From NCBI RefSeq assembly GCF_036010325.1, contig NZ_CP108549.1:5890001-5954000 (forward strand): a stretch of 64,000 nucleotides of DNA, in the 5' to 3' direction. The notes below the pieces were generated by a model. The model was not told the origin of the DNA. It saw only the letters and a program-made list of their open reading frames with translations, and searched no databases. Positions 40,855-51,705 of the stretch are shown here, piece by piece; within the stretch, counting starts at the first letter, position 1; each line of letters begins with the position of its first letter. The position numbers were made by a program, and so were the translations under genes. Source of the stretch: Streptomyces sp. NBC_01210 (GTDB lineage Bacteria; Actinomycetota; Actinomycetes; Streptomycetales; Streptomycetaceae).

Positions 40855-41646
40855 ATGAGCCTTCTGAGCCATGACCGCCACTGCGACGAAATCGTCGCGC
40901 AGACCGAGCTGTTGAGGTCCACCATCGAGGACGCGGACCTGACCGTCCCCGTGCCCTCCTGCCCGGGCTGGAACACCGGCCAGCTGCTGCGGCATCTCGG
41001 CGGGGGCCACCGCTGGGCCGAGGCGATCGTACGGACCCGGGCGGCGTCCCCCCTTTCCGACGAACACTTCCGCGACCTCTCCGCGTACACCGACGAGGAC
41101 CCGGCCGTACTCGGCCCCTGGCTCGCCGAGGGCGCCGCGCGGCTGGCGGACACACTGCGCGCCGCCGGGCCCGACGCGGAGCTGTGGACGCCGGTCCCCG
41201 GAGAGACGGCGAAGTTCTATGCCCGCCGCTTTGCGCACGAGACGGTCATCCACCGGGCCGACGCGACCTTGGCCGCCGGCGCGGAGTTCACCCTCGACGA
41301 AGAGGTCGGTATTGACGCCCTGGACGAGTGGATGGAGCTCGGCTCGCTGCCACAGGTCTTCGAGTACCACCCCGAGCAGCGCGAGCTCCTCGGCCCCGGC
41401 CGCACCCTCCACTTCCACGCCACGGACACCGCGCCGGAGGCGGCGGCGGAGTGGCTGGTGGACCTCACCGGCGACGCGATCGCCTGGCGCCGCACGCACG
41501 AGAAGGCCGCGGTGGCGGTGCGCGGCTCGCTGACCGACCTGCTGCTGGTCGTGTACCGCAGACGGCAGGCCCGCGCCGACGGCATCGAGATCCTCGGCGA
41601 CGGGACGCTGCTCGACTTCTGGCTGGAGCGGGTCGGCTTCGGCTGA
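40855..41646 (+). CDS. maleylpyruvate isomerase family mycothiol-dependent enzyme
   Basis: The 263-residue protein starts at ATG 40855. It has the DinB-like mycothiol maleylpyruvate isomerase N-terminal domain (VPVPSCPGWNTGQLLRHLGG with the metal-binding His near 46; RFAHETVIHRADA with two more histidines near 130-135) and an MDMPI_C-type C-terminal domain. Members conjugate or isomerise using mycothiol. The exact substrate is unknown. It fits the mycothiol biology implied by mca in the same window. Confidence 0.85.
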   Translation: MSLLSHDRHCDEIVAQTELLRSTIEDADLTVPVPSCPGWNTGQLLRHLGGGHRWAEAIVRTRAASPLSDEHFRDLSAYTDEDPAVLGPWLAEGAARLADTLRAAGPDAELWTPVPGETAKFYARRFAHETVIHRADATLAAGAEFTLDEEVGIDALDEWMELGSLPQVFEYHPEQRELLGPGRTLHFHATDTAPEAAAEWLVDLTGDAIAWRRTHEKAAVAVRGSLTDLLLVVYRRRQARADGIEILGDGTLLDFWLERVGFG

Positions 41647-41734
41647 CCCTGACCGGCGGGCGTGCCACTCGACCGGCCGGAACTCGCGAGGACCCGGCCC
41701 TTGGCCTCAGGGACACCCCGGCCACTCCCGGAGA

Positions 41735-43804
<2,070 letters not shown>

Positions 43805-43952
43805 GAAGTGTCATGTCCTCTAGGCAGGTGGAAATTACCTTCTGGGTGGACATGAACGCAGTGCGCATTACCGTCTCCTGGGTCGATCGGGCTGTTACCC
43901 GGGTAGTGCAGCAGACGGCCACACCGGGGGCAACCGATTTACCAGCGCGCGC

Positions 43953-43980
43953 GGACCGGCCACCGAGGGGTGGCCGGTCC
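43953..43980 (-). terminator. terminator of the DUF4360 gene
   Basis: GGACCGGCCACC and GGTGGCCGGTCC form a perfect 12-bp stem across GAGG, about 30 bases after the stop codon at 44007. Confidence 0.85.
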
Positions 43981-44006
43981 GATGGCAAATCCTCAGCACA
44001 GTCCTG

Positions 44007-44657
44007 TCAGGGCTCGTCGCACTCCTTCCAGGCCAGCCGGTAGATGGTGTTGATGGCACCGTCCGTCGAGTCCATGGTCATGAAGCTGGTCGTCTTCTTC
44101 GGATCCGATGTCCCCGCGTTGACCCGCACTTCAGTGTTGATGTTGAAGTTGCGCTTCACGCCGCACGCCGCCCAGACCAACTGCCCCCATTCCGTGGAGT
44201 CGGTCGCATTCCAGTTGTCGTCGAGAGGGCCCCGGAAGGGGTGATTTCTGGCCGCTGTGTCCGGCGAGCCCTGGAAGTAGTACGACGCCTTCTGCATCGC
44301 GGTGGCGCCGGACTGCAGGCTCGCGAAGCCGCGGTAGTCGGCGCTGGCGATCGCGTACGTGAAGCCCTGTGGGACATGCACGACCAGGTTGAGCTGGCAG
44401 TTCTTCCGGAAGTCGGTCGGGTTCGCACCCACGCCCACCTTCGCGAGGTACTCGCTGTAGGTCACGGTGAAGGCGGTGTTGTCCTCGGACACGGCGACCG
44501 CGGCGGATCCCGGGCGACAGCCCGATCCGTTGACTGTCGCGATGTCGATCGTGATTTTGTCGGGGGGCGCGATGCTAACGGCGGAAGCGTTCTGAGAGGC
44601 CAGCAACGAAGCGAGAATTGCCGCTGTCGCGCCACCCGCTAAAAGTGCACGGGACAT
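44007..44657 (-). CDS. secreted DUF4360 domain-containing protein
   Basis: The 216-residue protein starts at ATG 44657 with GGGAGA upstream. It has a Sec signal (LLAGGATAAILASLLASQNA, cleavage near ASA). The mature part contains the DUF4360 features: GSGCRPGSAAVAVSEDNTAF near the start, the NCQLNLVVHVPQGFTYAI strand, and WGQLVWAACG with a second Cys. Two or more disulfides are likely. Function unknown; such proteins are secreted by many Streptomyces. Confidence 0.88.
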   Translation of the reverse strand: MSRALLAGGATAAILASLLASQNASAVSIAPPDKITIDIATVNGSGCRPGSAAVAVSEDNTAFTVTYSEYLAKVGVGANPTDFRKNCQLNLVVHVPQGFTYAIASADYRGFASLQSGATAMQKASYYFQGSPDTAARNHPFRGPLDDNWNATDSTEWGQLVWAACGVKRNFNINTEVRVNAGTSDPKKTTSFMTMDSTDGAINTIYRLAWKECDEP

Positions 44658-44850
44658 GATTCTCCCATCGGGGAAATGTGAGGGGTTCATCCGGAAGTGA
44701 CCATGGCTAGCCGTGACCATGTCAACCCTTCAAGCATTTCTGGGTGCTTCTCGAAGAGCCGGATCGAGTGGAATGGTAGGTAGCCGAGAGGGGGCTGGCT
44801 AGGGCCGTTATCGGCCTCTCGTCGATGCGCCGGAACCAGCCATCAGAGAA

Positions 44851-44892
44851 AAGCGGCACCGAGGCGCACTTTCGTGCCCCTCGGTGCCGCTT
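44851..44892 (-). terminator. terminator of the chaplin gene
   Basis: AAGCGGCACCGAGG and CCTCGGTGCCGCTT form a 14-bp perfect stem just after the stop codon at 44904; the minus-strand copy runs into TT-rich sequence. Confidence 0.85.
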
Positions 44893-44903
44893 TGTGGAGA
44901 ATG

Positions 44904-45137
44904 TCAGTCGTTGGAGCAGGAGTTGCCCATGGCCGGGTTCAGCAGGCCGATCACGCTGATGGTGTTGCCGCAGACGTTGACCGGCACGTGAACCGGAACC
45001 TGGATGACGTTGCCCGACACGACGCCGGGGGAGTCCTTGGCGGTACCATCGGCGCCCGAGTCCGCCATGGCGGGGGCAGCGCTGCCCATGGCCATGACGA
45101 TGCCGGCGACAACCACTGCAGCCTTCGTGTGCTTCAT
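44904..45137 (-). CDS. short chaplin with two cysteines
   Basis: The 77-residue protein has a signal peptide (AAVVVAGIVMAMGSAAPAMA, cleavage after ADS or AMA) and one chaplin domain (SPGVVSGNVIQVPVHVPVNV, CGNTISVIGLLNPAMGNSC). Chaplins self-assemble into amyloid-like fibrils that lower surface tension and coat aerial hyphae and spores. The two Cys residues flank the hydrophobic repeat, as in the ChpD/F/G/H type. No sortase signal is present, so it is a short chaplin. Confidence 0.93.
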   Translation of the reverse strand: MKHTKAAVVVAGIVMAMGSAAPAMADSGADGTAKDSPGVVSGNVIQVPVHVPVNVCGNTISVIGLLNPAMGNSCSND

Positions 45138-46065
45138 TGTTTTGATCCTTTCAGCAGTGGTGCTGTACGCAAGCCCGACCTTCGCGCTGCGCTTCCAGTT
45201 CCCTGTTCATGAACACCCCTGCAGGACTAGTAACGATTCGATTCCCGTCAAGAAGCCTCAATATGGCCGCCAACTCGAAAAGTCACTCGTATGCAGCACG
45301 GCAGAGTTATCGTACTGCCGGGAAGATTCTTTGCAATAATTATTTTCTTGCTTCTCGGTGTGCCTTTTCCGCCTTATTGGAACTTTTGTTTCCCTGAATA
45401 AGTGCCCGCTCGAACGTATGGCGCTCGGGGGCGGGCTGATCAACTCTGTTCGAAGGGTTTGGTTCCGGGCGTACACTCGAATGCCGCAATTGCGTCATGT
45501 GTGGCCCGTTGTAAATACCGGCGGAGGGCCTTCGAGAGGTCCTCCGCCGGGCGAAGCAGATCGCCGAGCGCACCCGGATGCGCCATGCCAACAGGTGGCA
45601 CGACTGCTCCACGGCGCAATGCGCCGCCGGCTGGAGGGTTGTACCCGGATGGATCCCGTACACGTTCTGCTCCGCCATTCCACCACTCCGGGGCGGCCAC
45701 CCGGCCCCGGATTCACCCTTTTGCCGAATGAATTCCGCACAGCCGAACAATTCCTGATCGAGGCACCGCGGGGGCACTCTGCGCGCAATCAGGTGATGAA
45801 AACAATATGAAAATCGCGGCGACCGGTCAGGTGTCCGTAAAACAAGGAACGGACGCTGCCTGTCCAGGGCTTGTTGAGCGACCACTGGACTCGTGAGGAT
45901 CGTTTCTGCGGGCTCACTCACATGGCCCGCATCGGCGCGCTCATAGGGTAATTGGGCTGAACAGGGGTACCAGCATTGTCGGCCGTGTCATCTCTATGGG
46001 GAACCCGTTTCGATCTGTGTGAGCCCTGATTTTGGGCAGAACATCGAGCAGAAGGTGCTATTTCC
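45138..46065. other. gene-free interval between chaplin genes
   Basis: About 930 bases with mixed GC, including a locally AT-rich stretch (TTTGCAATAATTATTTTCTTG near 45330-45350). Several ORFs of 85-190 codons exist on both strands, but none has codon bias or recognisable features. The AT-rich part may hold the chaplin promoter region. Confidence 0.5.
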
Positions 46066-46305
46066 ATGAAGACTGCCAAGAAGGCCGCCCTGGTGCTGGT
46101 CACCGCTGGTCTCGCCGCCGGTGCCGCCTCCGGTTCCGCGTTCGCCGACTCCAAGGCGAGCGGCTCCGCCAACGAATCGCCGGGTGTGGTCTCCGGCAAC
46201 CTGGCCCAGGTTCCGGTGCACGTCCCGGTGAACGTCGCGGGCAACACCGTCAACGTGGTCGGCCTCCTCAACCCGGCCGCCGGCAACGACGCCTCCAACG
46301 GCTGA
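46066..46305 (+). CDS. short chaplin without cysteines
   Basis: The 79-residue protein has a signal peptide (KAALVLVTAGLAAGAASGSA-FAD) and a chaplin domain (SPGVVSGNLAQVPVHVPVNV, AGNTVNVVGLLNPAAGNDAS). Both Cys positions of the usual short chaplins are replaced (Ala and Asp), as in ChpE. It should insert into the surface film without disulfide cross-links. It is divergent from the Cys-containing copy, nearly 1 kb away. Confidence 0.93.
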   Translation: MKTAKKAALVLVTAGLAAGAASGSAFADSKASGSANESPGVVSGNLAQVPVHVPVNVAGNTVNVVGLLNPAAGNDASNG

Positions 46306-46325
46306 CCCCCCGCTTCGCCACACCA

Positions 46326-46361
46326 GGGTGGCGCCACCGTTACCGATCGGTGGCGCCACCC
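46326..46361 (+). terminator. terminator of the second chaplin gene
   Basis: GGGTGGCGCCACCG and CGGTGGCGCCACCC form a perfect 14-bp stem across TTACCGAT. Confidence 0.88.
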
Positions 46362-46394
46362 TGCTCGCTGTTCCGAGCTGCACATACAGCGGAA

Positions 46395-46424
46395 GGGGGT
46401 GCGACCGCCGACGGTCGCACCCCC
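46395..46424 (-). terminator. terminator of the small secreted-protein gene
   Basis: GGGGGTGCGACC and GGTCGCACCCCC form a perfect stem across GCCGAC, about 30 bases after the stop at 46454. Confidence 0.85.
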
Positions 46425-46453
46425 ACCTGAACGCGCTGCCGCAGACGGCCCGT

Positions 46454-46738
46454 TCAGCCGCCCAGCTGGACGCCGCCCAGCATCGGGGTGACCTCACCCG
46501 CGCTCTTCAGAGCCTCCTGAGGGGCGCTGCCCTTGACATTGTTCAGGCCGATCGCAGTGTCGGCGACCTTGGCCACCGTGGACTCGTCGCCGCTCGGCAG
46601 GGTCTGGCCGAGGGCCTGAGCAAGGCCGGCCTTGAGGGTTGTGGGGGGCATGGGCGTCGTCGCGGCGACCGCGGGAGATGCCGCCCCCATCGCCGCCACG
46701 GAGCCGGCAACGATCGCAGCAACCCTTGAGTACTTCAT
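46454..46738 (-). CDS. small secreted protein next to chaplins
   Basis: The 94-residue protein starts at ATG 46738 with GGAG upstream. It has a signal peptide (VAAIVAGSVAAMGAASPAVA-ATT) and a short mature part (AGLAQALGQTLPSGDESTVA; ending EVTPMLGGVQLGG) without Cys. It is small, hydrophobic/Gly-rich at the end, and convergent with a chaplin gene, so a surface-layer role is plausible. I do not recognise a named family. Confidence 0.75.
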   Translation of the reverse strand: MKYSRVAAIVAGSVAAMGAASPAVAATTPMPPTTLKAGLAQALGQTLPSGDESTVAKVADTAIGLNNVKGSAPQEALKSAGEVTPMLGGVQLGG

Positions 46739-47099
46739 CTCTACGACTCCTGTTCTCCGGCGGCGTTTCTCGCCGCCGTCGACATGGGTAACGACACGCG
46801 AGCGCAGGAGGCACCCCTGGTTTCTGGTCCTTTCGACACCGGCGAGTCCTACGTGATTTCCAACTAGCTTTCTGACAAAGTGCACTCCTGCTTTGTTACG
46901 TTGCACGAACATGCTCCGGAACGGCGCCGCCGGGGCGAACAGTGACGAACCACTGCGCCGGCTCGCCGAGCGGCACGGAAGGCGTACGGGACGGGAACGG
47001 CACCGCGTTCTCTTTGTGTCGGCAGATTCTCGCCGCTGAATTTCACGGCGGCGCTGCTCGCCCGAGCCATCTGAAGTCCGCGTACGAAGAGAGCCGCCC

Positions 47100-48290
47100 G
47101 TGCTGCAGAGAAGTTGGAGCGAGAAGAACCAACTGACGGTTTTTCACCTGGTGCTTGCACGCGTCGTCACCGACCTGGTCAGGGCGCAGGTCGCCGAAGG
47201 CTTCCGAACTGTCGTGGCCTGCCCGCCCGGCGGGACGCTCGCGTCGGATGCCGCGGCGGCCGGAGCCCGGGTGTACACCTGGGCCGCCGCGGGCGCACCG
47301 GGCCTCCAGCTGGTCAGGGAAGTCCTGACCGCAGCCGGCCTCATCCGCCGCAGCAGCCCCCATCTCGTGCACGCGCACAGCGCCAAGGCAGGGCTCGCCG
47401 CCCGCCTCGCCGTACGCGGACGTGTTCCGACCGTCTTCCAGCCGCACGCCTGGTCCTTCGACGCGGTGGAAGGGCGCGCCGCCGAACTGGCGCTGAAGTG
47501 GGAGCGGTACGCGACCCGTTGGACCACCCGGACCCTGTGCGTCAGCGAGACCGAGCGGAGGGCCGGGGAGCAGGCCGGAATCGCCGCCCGCTGGGCCGTT
47601 GTCCGTATGGGCATCGACCTGCGCCACTTCAGCCCCGACGACACGGTGAGCAGCGCATCCGCGCGGGCCGCGCTGCCGCAGCTGAACCACATCCCGGCCA
47701 CCGCGCCCCTGGTGGTCTGCGTCGGCCCGCTCTGCCGGCAGAAAGGCCAGGACATCCTGCTGAAAGCCTGGCCGCAGATGAGCGCGGCCGTGCCCGACGC
47801 GCGTCTGGTGCTGGTCGGGGACGGGGTCGACCGGGAAGCACTGATGCGACTCGCCCCGCCCGGCGTGGTGTTCGCCGGGGTGTGCCGGGACACCAGAGCT
47901 TGGTTCCGCGCGGCGGACGTCGCCGTGCTCCCCTCCCGCTGGGAGGGCGTGGCGCTCGCCCCGCTGGAGGCGATGGCCTGCGGCCTTCCTGTTGTGCTGT
48001 CCGACGTCGGCGGGGCCGGCGAGAGTCTGCCGCCCGGCCACGAAGCCTTCGGACTCGTACCCCCGGAGGACCCGCCGGCCCTCGCGGCGGCGCTCACGAC
48101 GCTGCTCACCGCGCCGGAACTGCGGCGATCGCTGGGCCGCCAGGCCCGGACCCACACAAGGGCGACATACGACGTGCGGGAGACCGCCGCAGCGGTCTCC
48201 GGCCTCTACCAGGAACTGCTGCACCACCTACTCCCGCATCAGGAACTGCTGGGCTCGCCCCGACCCAGGACGAGGAAGCGCACCCGGTGA
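47100..48290 (+). CDS. glycosyltransferase family 4, lacking the N-terminal glycine loop
   Basis: The 396-residue GT-B protein starts at GTG 47100. The C-terminal half is typical: VVCVGPLCRQKGQDILLKAW, DARLVLVGDG and the E-x7-E nucleotide-sugar motif in WEGVALAPLEAMACGLPVV. PHLVHAHSAKAGLAARLAVR and VPTVFQPHAWSFDAVEG are intact. In relatives the N-terminus reads HLV, then about seven residues with a GG pair, then VARVVTDLVRAQ. Here HLVLARVVTDLVRAQ joins directly, so the loop seems deleted. The gene begins a TGATG-coupled operon of polysaccharide type. Confidence 0.85.
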   Translation: MLQRSWSEKNQLTVFHLVLARVVTDLVRAQVAEGFRTVVACPPGGTLASDAAAAGARVYTWAAAGAPGLQLVREVLTAAGLIRRSSPHLVHAHSAKAGLAARLAVRGRVPTVFQPHAWSFDAVEGRAAELALKWERYATRWTTRTLCVSETERRAGEQAGIAARWAVVRMGIDLRHFSPDDTVSSASARAALPQLNHIPATAPLVVCVGPLCRQKGQDILLKAWPQMSAAVPDARLVLVGDGVDREALMRLAPPGVVFAGVCRDTRAWFRAADVAVLPSRWEGVALAPLEAMACGLPVVLSDVGGAGESLPPGHEAFGLVPPEDPPALAAALTTLLTAPELRRSLGRQARTHTRATYDVRETAAAVSGLYQELLHHLLPHQELLGSPRPRTRKRTR

Positions 48291-48865
48291 TGACCATGGC
48301 GAGCGCGCCGACGTCCCACATTGCCCACGCGACAGGCCGGGCCGTCCCGTTCGGCTCACACAGCTTCGGCACGCGCAGCATCGGCGGACGCGGCTCCGGC
48401 AGACGCAGCTCCGCCGCGGGACTGCTCGTCGCCGACGGGTTCGCGCCGGCCTTCACCGTGGTGCTCTGCGCCAACTGCTTCGGCCCGGAGTCGTGTTCGC
48501 CCTGCTCGCGGCGGTCCTGCCGGCGCGGCAGACCTGCCGGACGCCGTCTCGTCGCCTGCGCTCGCGACGCCGGAGGACGTCAGCCGAGCACGGACAGCGG
48601 CTCGCCACCCGTGCGCAACGCGTGCTCCCCGCCGACGCCTTCGTGGTGTACGCGCCCGCCCCGGACACCACCCCTCGACCGAGAGAGCAAGCCGATGACC
48701 GACTCGCCCGAGCAGGAGCCCGCCACCCCCGGATCGCCGTCGCAACGAATCGGCGCACTCCTCGCGTGGATCACCCCACTGCCCAACTGGTGGGCGCCGC
48801 CCGCCTGCTTGCAGGCAATCCCGCCGACCGGGCCCGTACCCGCCGGCGAGCGGGAGCTGGTGTGA
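48290..48865 (+). pseudogene. degraded ORF in the polysaccharide operon
   Basis: A 191-codon frame is coupled by TGATG to genes on both sides. Only its beginning (to AAGLLVADGFAPAFTVVLCA) and end (from MTDSPEQEPATPGSPSQRIG at 48695) look protein-like. The middle is Cys/Arg/Ser-rich, and another frame there reads GVVFALLAAVLPA. This looks like one or two genes scarred by deletion and frameshift. The N-terminal segment resembles the membrane start of polyprenyl glycosylphosphotransferases, but that is weak. The 56-codon piece from 48695 could be an independent small gene. Confidence 0.4.
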
Positions 48866-50046
48866 TGGCCGGCGAGCGAACGGTCATTTCCGTCAGACTG
48901 TGCCGCGATCCCCGCGACTTCGCCGGACTCCGCCCGGAGTGGGAGGCGCTGCAGCGCCGGTGCGCCACGGCCACGCCCTTCCAGAGCCACGCCTGGCTGC
49001 TCTCCTGGTGGCTCTCGTACGGGAGGGGCGGCCGGCTCCGTGTCGTCCTGGTACGCCGTGGCGGACGTCTTGTCGCGGCCGCGCCCCTGATGCTCGTACA
49101 TCGTCCGATGCCGCTGCTCGTTCCGATGGGAGGCCAAATCTCCGACTTCGGCGACATTCTCGTCGACGACGAGCACGCGGAGATCGCCATCACGGGGCTC
49201 GAGCGGGGACTGCACCGCGCCGCACGGCACGCGGTGATCGAACTGCGTGAGGTACGGCCGGGGGCGGCGGCCCAGCGGCTGTACGAGGCGTGGACGGGGG
49301 CGCGAAGGCGGCTCACGGACTCGGTCTGCCTGGAGCTCCCGGCCGTCCCGGTCGAGGAGCTCGTCAAGCGGCTGCCGACCGTCCGGGCGCAGCGCCTGCA
49401 GGCCGAGCTGCGCGAGATCGACGCGCTGAAGATCGAGAGCTACGCGGTGCCCGAGCACGAGGTTCCCGCGGCCGTCGACCATCTGCTGCGGCTGCACGAA
49501 CTCCAGTGGCGGGGGCGCGGGGTCGCCCAGGAACACCTCAAGCCGCGGTTCGCGGAGCATCTGGCGCGGGCGACCCAGCGCATGGTGCGGGCCGGGGAGG
49601 CCGCGCTGACCGAGTTCCGGCTGGACGGCGAGGTGGTGGCGGCCCATGTGGCGCTGCAGTCCGGGTATCTGACGGGCGGCTATCTGCACGGCGCCCACCC
49701 GGGGCTGCGGGAGAAGAAGGTGGACGTGGCGACGATGCTGCTGCGACACGACGCGGAGCTCGCGGCGCGAACGGGCCGGCAGGTTCTGAGCCTGCTGCGG
49801 GGCGACGAGGCGTACAAGAGCCACTGGCGTCCGCGGGCCGTCATCAACCAGCGGCTGCTGCTGGCCCGGTCCGGTCTTGAGCCCGCTCTGCGGCTGCGCG
49901 CCGCGCAGGCGGGTCGGCGCGCGAGGGCGGCGGGGGGCGTGGACACACGGTTCCGCGGTGCGCGCTGGTGGCGTGCCCGCCTGGACGACTGGCGGGACGC
50001 CCGCGCCGCCGATGTCCGGGGCGGAGGTGGCGCACCCCGTCCGTGA
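48865..50046 (+). CDS. GNAT family N-acetyltransferase (CelD/FemAB-like)
   Basis: The 393-residue protein starts at ATG 48865 in a TGATG overlap. It has the two-lobed GNAT/BioF2-like layout: FAGLRPEWEALQRRCATATP-F at the N-terminus, SHAWLLSWWLSYG, the PLLVPMGGQISDFGDILVDD region, and a C-terminal GNAT core (LTEFRLDGEVVAAHVALQSG; YLHGAHPGLREKKVDVATML; SLLRGDEAYKSHW). Such proteins occur in exopolysaccharide and cellulose-type clusters and may add acyl or aminoacyl groups to glycans or lipids. Substrate unknown. Confidence 0.85.
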   Translation: MAGERTVISVRLCRDPRDFAGLRPEWEALQRRCATATPFQSHAWLLSWWLSYGRGGRLRVVLVRRGGRLVAAAPLMLVHRPMPLLVPMGGQISDFGDILVDDEHAEIAITGLERGLHRAARHAVIELREVRPGAAAQRLYEAWTGARRRLTDSVCLELPAVPVEELVKRLPTVRAQRLQAELREIDALKIESYAVPEHEVPAAVDHLLRLHELQWRGRGVAQEHLKPRFAEHLARATQRMVRAGEAALTEFRLDGEVVAAHVALQSGYLTGGYLHGAHPGLREKKVDVATMLLRHDAELAARTGRQVLSLLRGDEAYKSHWRPRAVINQRLLLARSGLEPALRLRAAQAGRRARAAGGVDTRFRGARWWRARLDDWRDARAADVRGGGGAPRP

Positions 50047-50058
50047 TCGTTGACCTTG

Positions 50059-50325
50059 TCAGGCCGGGTGCGGGTCGTGCAGCCAGCCCCTGCGCGGCGG
50101 TGGGGGACCGGGGCGGGCGTCGGCTTCGCCCTCCGGGGGCGGCGGATAGTGGGCGAGGCGGGTCCACTCGGTGTCAGGGCGGCCCGGCAGGGTGCGGCCG
50201 GCGGCGGCCCACTCCTGTTCGAGCTCTTCGTAGATCGGGCTGGCGCCTGCGGGCGGGCTCGTCGGATTCGGGGCTGAGAGCGTCTGGACGCGCTGCCATC
50301 GAGCAGGCGCGGTAGTCCTTGCCAT
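50059..50325 (-). CDS. hypothetical Pro-rich small protein
   Basis: An 88-residue frame from ATG 50325 (ARTTAPARWQRVQTL), extendable to GTG 50358. It contains PIYEELEQEWAAAGRTLPGR and PDTEWTRLAHYPPPP and ends in a Pro-rich tail. The central segment looks like real protein with Trp/Glu pattern, and GC3 is biased. No ribosome site is evident. Function unknown. Confidence 0.45.
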   Translation of the reverse strand: MARTTAPARWQRVQTLSAPNPTSPPAGASPIYEELEQEWAAAGRTLPGRPDTEWTRLAHYPPPPEGEADARPGPPPPRRGWLHDPHPA

Positions 50326-50358
50326 AAGCGGCAAACGCGCGCCCGCGGGCGAAGTCAC

Positions 50359-50693
50359 TGCCGCAGTACGGAGCGGGGGGACAGCAGGAACGGTTTTTCG
50401 ACCCCTTCGCGCGTGTCGGTGAGGATCGTCCCGGCGGCAGGGTGCAAAGTGGGACGTTTTCGCTCGCGAGGCCGTGATGATACGGAATGCAGCCCGCGGA
50501 AGGGGCGAAGCCTCCGCGTCGGCTGCGCCGGTGACTCGTCGTCAGTACGCGGGCCGGCACGCGGGCGCACCGGTGCCGGCCCGCGCCCGGCTGACCGGAT
50601 TCCGTATCTTGTCGGCCGACGTGAATGCGCCAACAATGCGCATGACAAACCGAAGGCTCTTCGGTCACTGAAGTCGCAAGAGGGGACCCCCAC
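50359..50693. promoter_or_regulatory. protease upstream region
   Basis: No convincing gene. The last 100 bases before the protease are less GC-rich (GCCAACAATGCGCATGACAA) and end in AAGAGGGGACCCCCAC, its ribosome site. The promoter probably lies near 50590-50650. Confidence 0.4.
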
Positions 50694-51557
50694 ATGAACA
50701 AGCCTCTCGTCGGCGCGCTCCTCGCCCTGGCACTCCTCGGGGCGGGCGCGGCACCCGAGATCGCGGTCACCACCGCGGACGCGGCACCGGCCGCCACCTC
50801 CACCGTTCCCCGAGTCGGCGTCAAAGCAGTCGACTTCGCCGGAACGGTGGCGCTCAGCAACTGTTCCGGATCGGTGGTGCGGATGCCCGCGTCGGAGCCC
50901 GACGACCCCGCACTCGTACTCTCCAACGGGCACTGCATAGAGAGCGGCTTCCCGGCCGCCGGTGAGGTCATCGTCGATCAGCCGTCCAGTCGTAGTTTCG
51001 GCCTTCTCAACTCCGCGGGCAGCAGAATCGCCACGCTGCGCGCCAGCAAGATCGCATACGCGACGATGACGGACACCGACATCTCGCTGTACCAACTCAC
51101 GCGCACCTACGCCCAGATCCAGAGCAGCTACGGAATCAAGGCGCTCGAGATCAACGCCGAGCACCCGGTGCAGGGCACCGCCATCAAGGTCGTGTCCGGG
51201 TACTGGAAGCGGATCTACAGCTGCAACATCGACGGCTTCGCGTACCGCCTCAAGGAAGGCGAGTGGACCTGGAAGGACTCGGTCCGCTACACCTCCAGCT
51301 GCAACACCATCGGTGGTACGTCGGGCTCGCCCGTCGTCGACAACGCCACCGGCAAGGTCGTCGCGGTGAACAACACCGGCAACGAGGACGGCCAGCGCTG
51401 CACCGACAACAACCCGTGCGAGGTGGACGAGAACGGGAAGGTGACGGTGCGCCCAGGCATCAACTACGGCCAGGAGACGTACGGGATCGTGCCGTGCGTC
51501 GGCCTCGACAACAAGATCGACCTGGGGCGGCCGGGCTGCACGCTGCCGAAGCCGTGA
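50694..51557 (+). CDS. secreted trypsin-like serine protease (S1 family)
   Basis: The 287-residue protein starts at ATG 50694. It has a Sec signal (LVGALLALALLGAGAAPEIA, cleavage near ADA or GAA). The catalytic triad is visible: His in LVLSNGHCIE near 81, Asp in TDTDISLYQL near 125, Ser in GGTSGSPVVD near 208. Cysteines at SNCSG, NGHC, SCN, RCTDNNPCE and VPCVG suggest several disulfides. It probably acts outside the cell; the substrate is unknown. Confidence 0.9.
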   Translation: MNKPLVGALLALALLGAGAAPEIAVTTADAAPAATSTVPRVGVKAVDFAGTVALSNCSGSVVRMPASEPDDPALVLSNGHCIESGFPAAGEVIVDQPSSRSFGLLNSAGSRIATLRASKIAYATMTDTDISLYQLTRTYAQIQSSYGIKALEINAEHPVQGTAIKVVSGYWKRIYSCNIDGFAYRLKEGEWTWKDSVRYTSSCNTIGGTSGSPVVDNATGKVVAVNNTGNEDGQRCTDNNPCEVDENGKVTVRPGINYGQETYGIVPCVGLDNKIDLGRPGCTLPKP

Positions 51558-51705
51558 CTCCTGCGGTGCCGTGACGCCCGCCGTGCTGTGACGCCCGCCG
51601 TGCCGTGACCCGGAACGGGGCACCGTTCCGGGTCACGGCGGCGGGGAGTTCCCCTCGCCCCGAGCGATCCGTTCGTATGTTCGAATACCGAGGTACCCTG
51701 GAGGC

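Noticed and set aside
45340..45921. 193-codon minus-strand frame and other frames between the chaplins
   Set aside because: No codon-position GC bias, ribosome site or recognisable motif; different frames look equally plausible.
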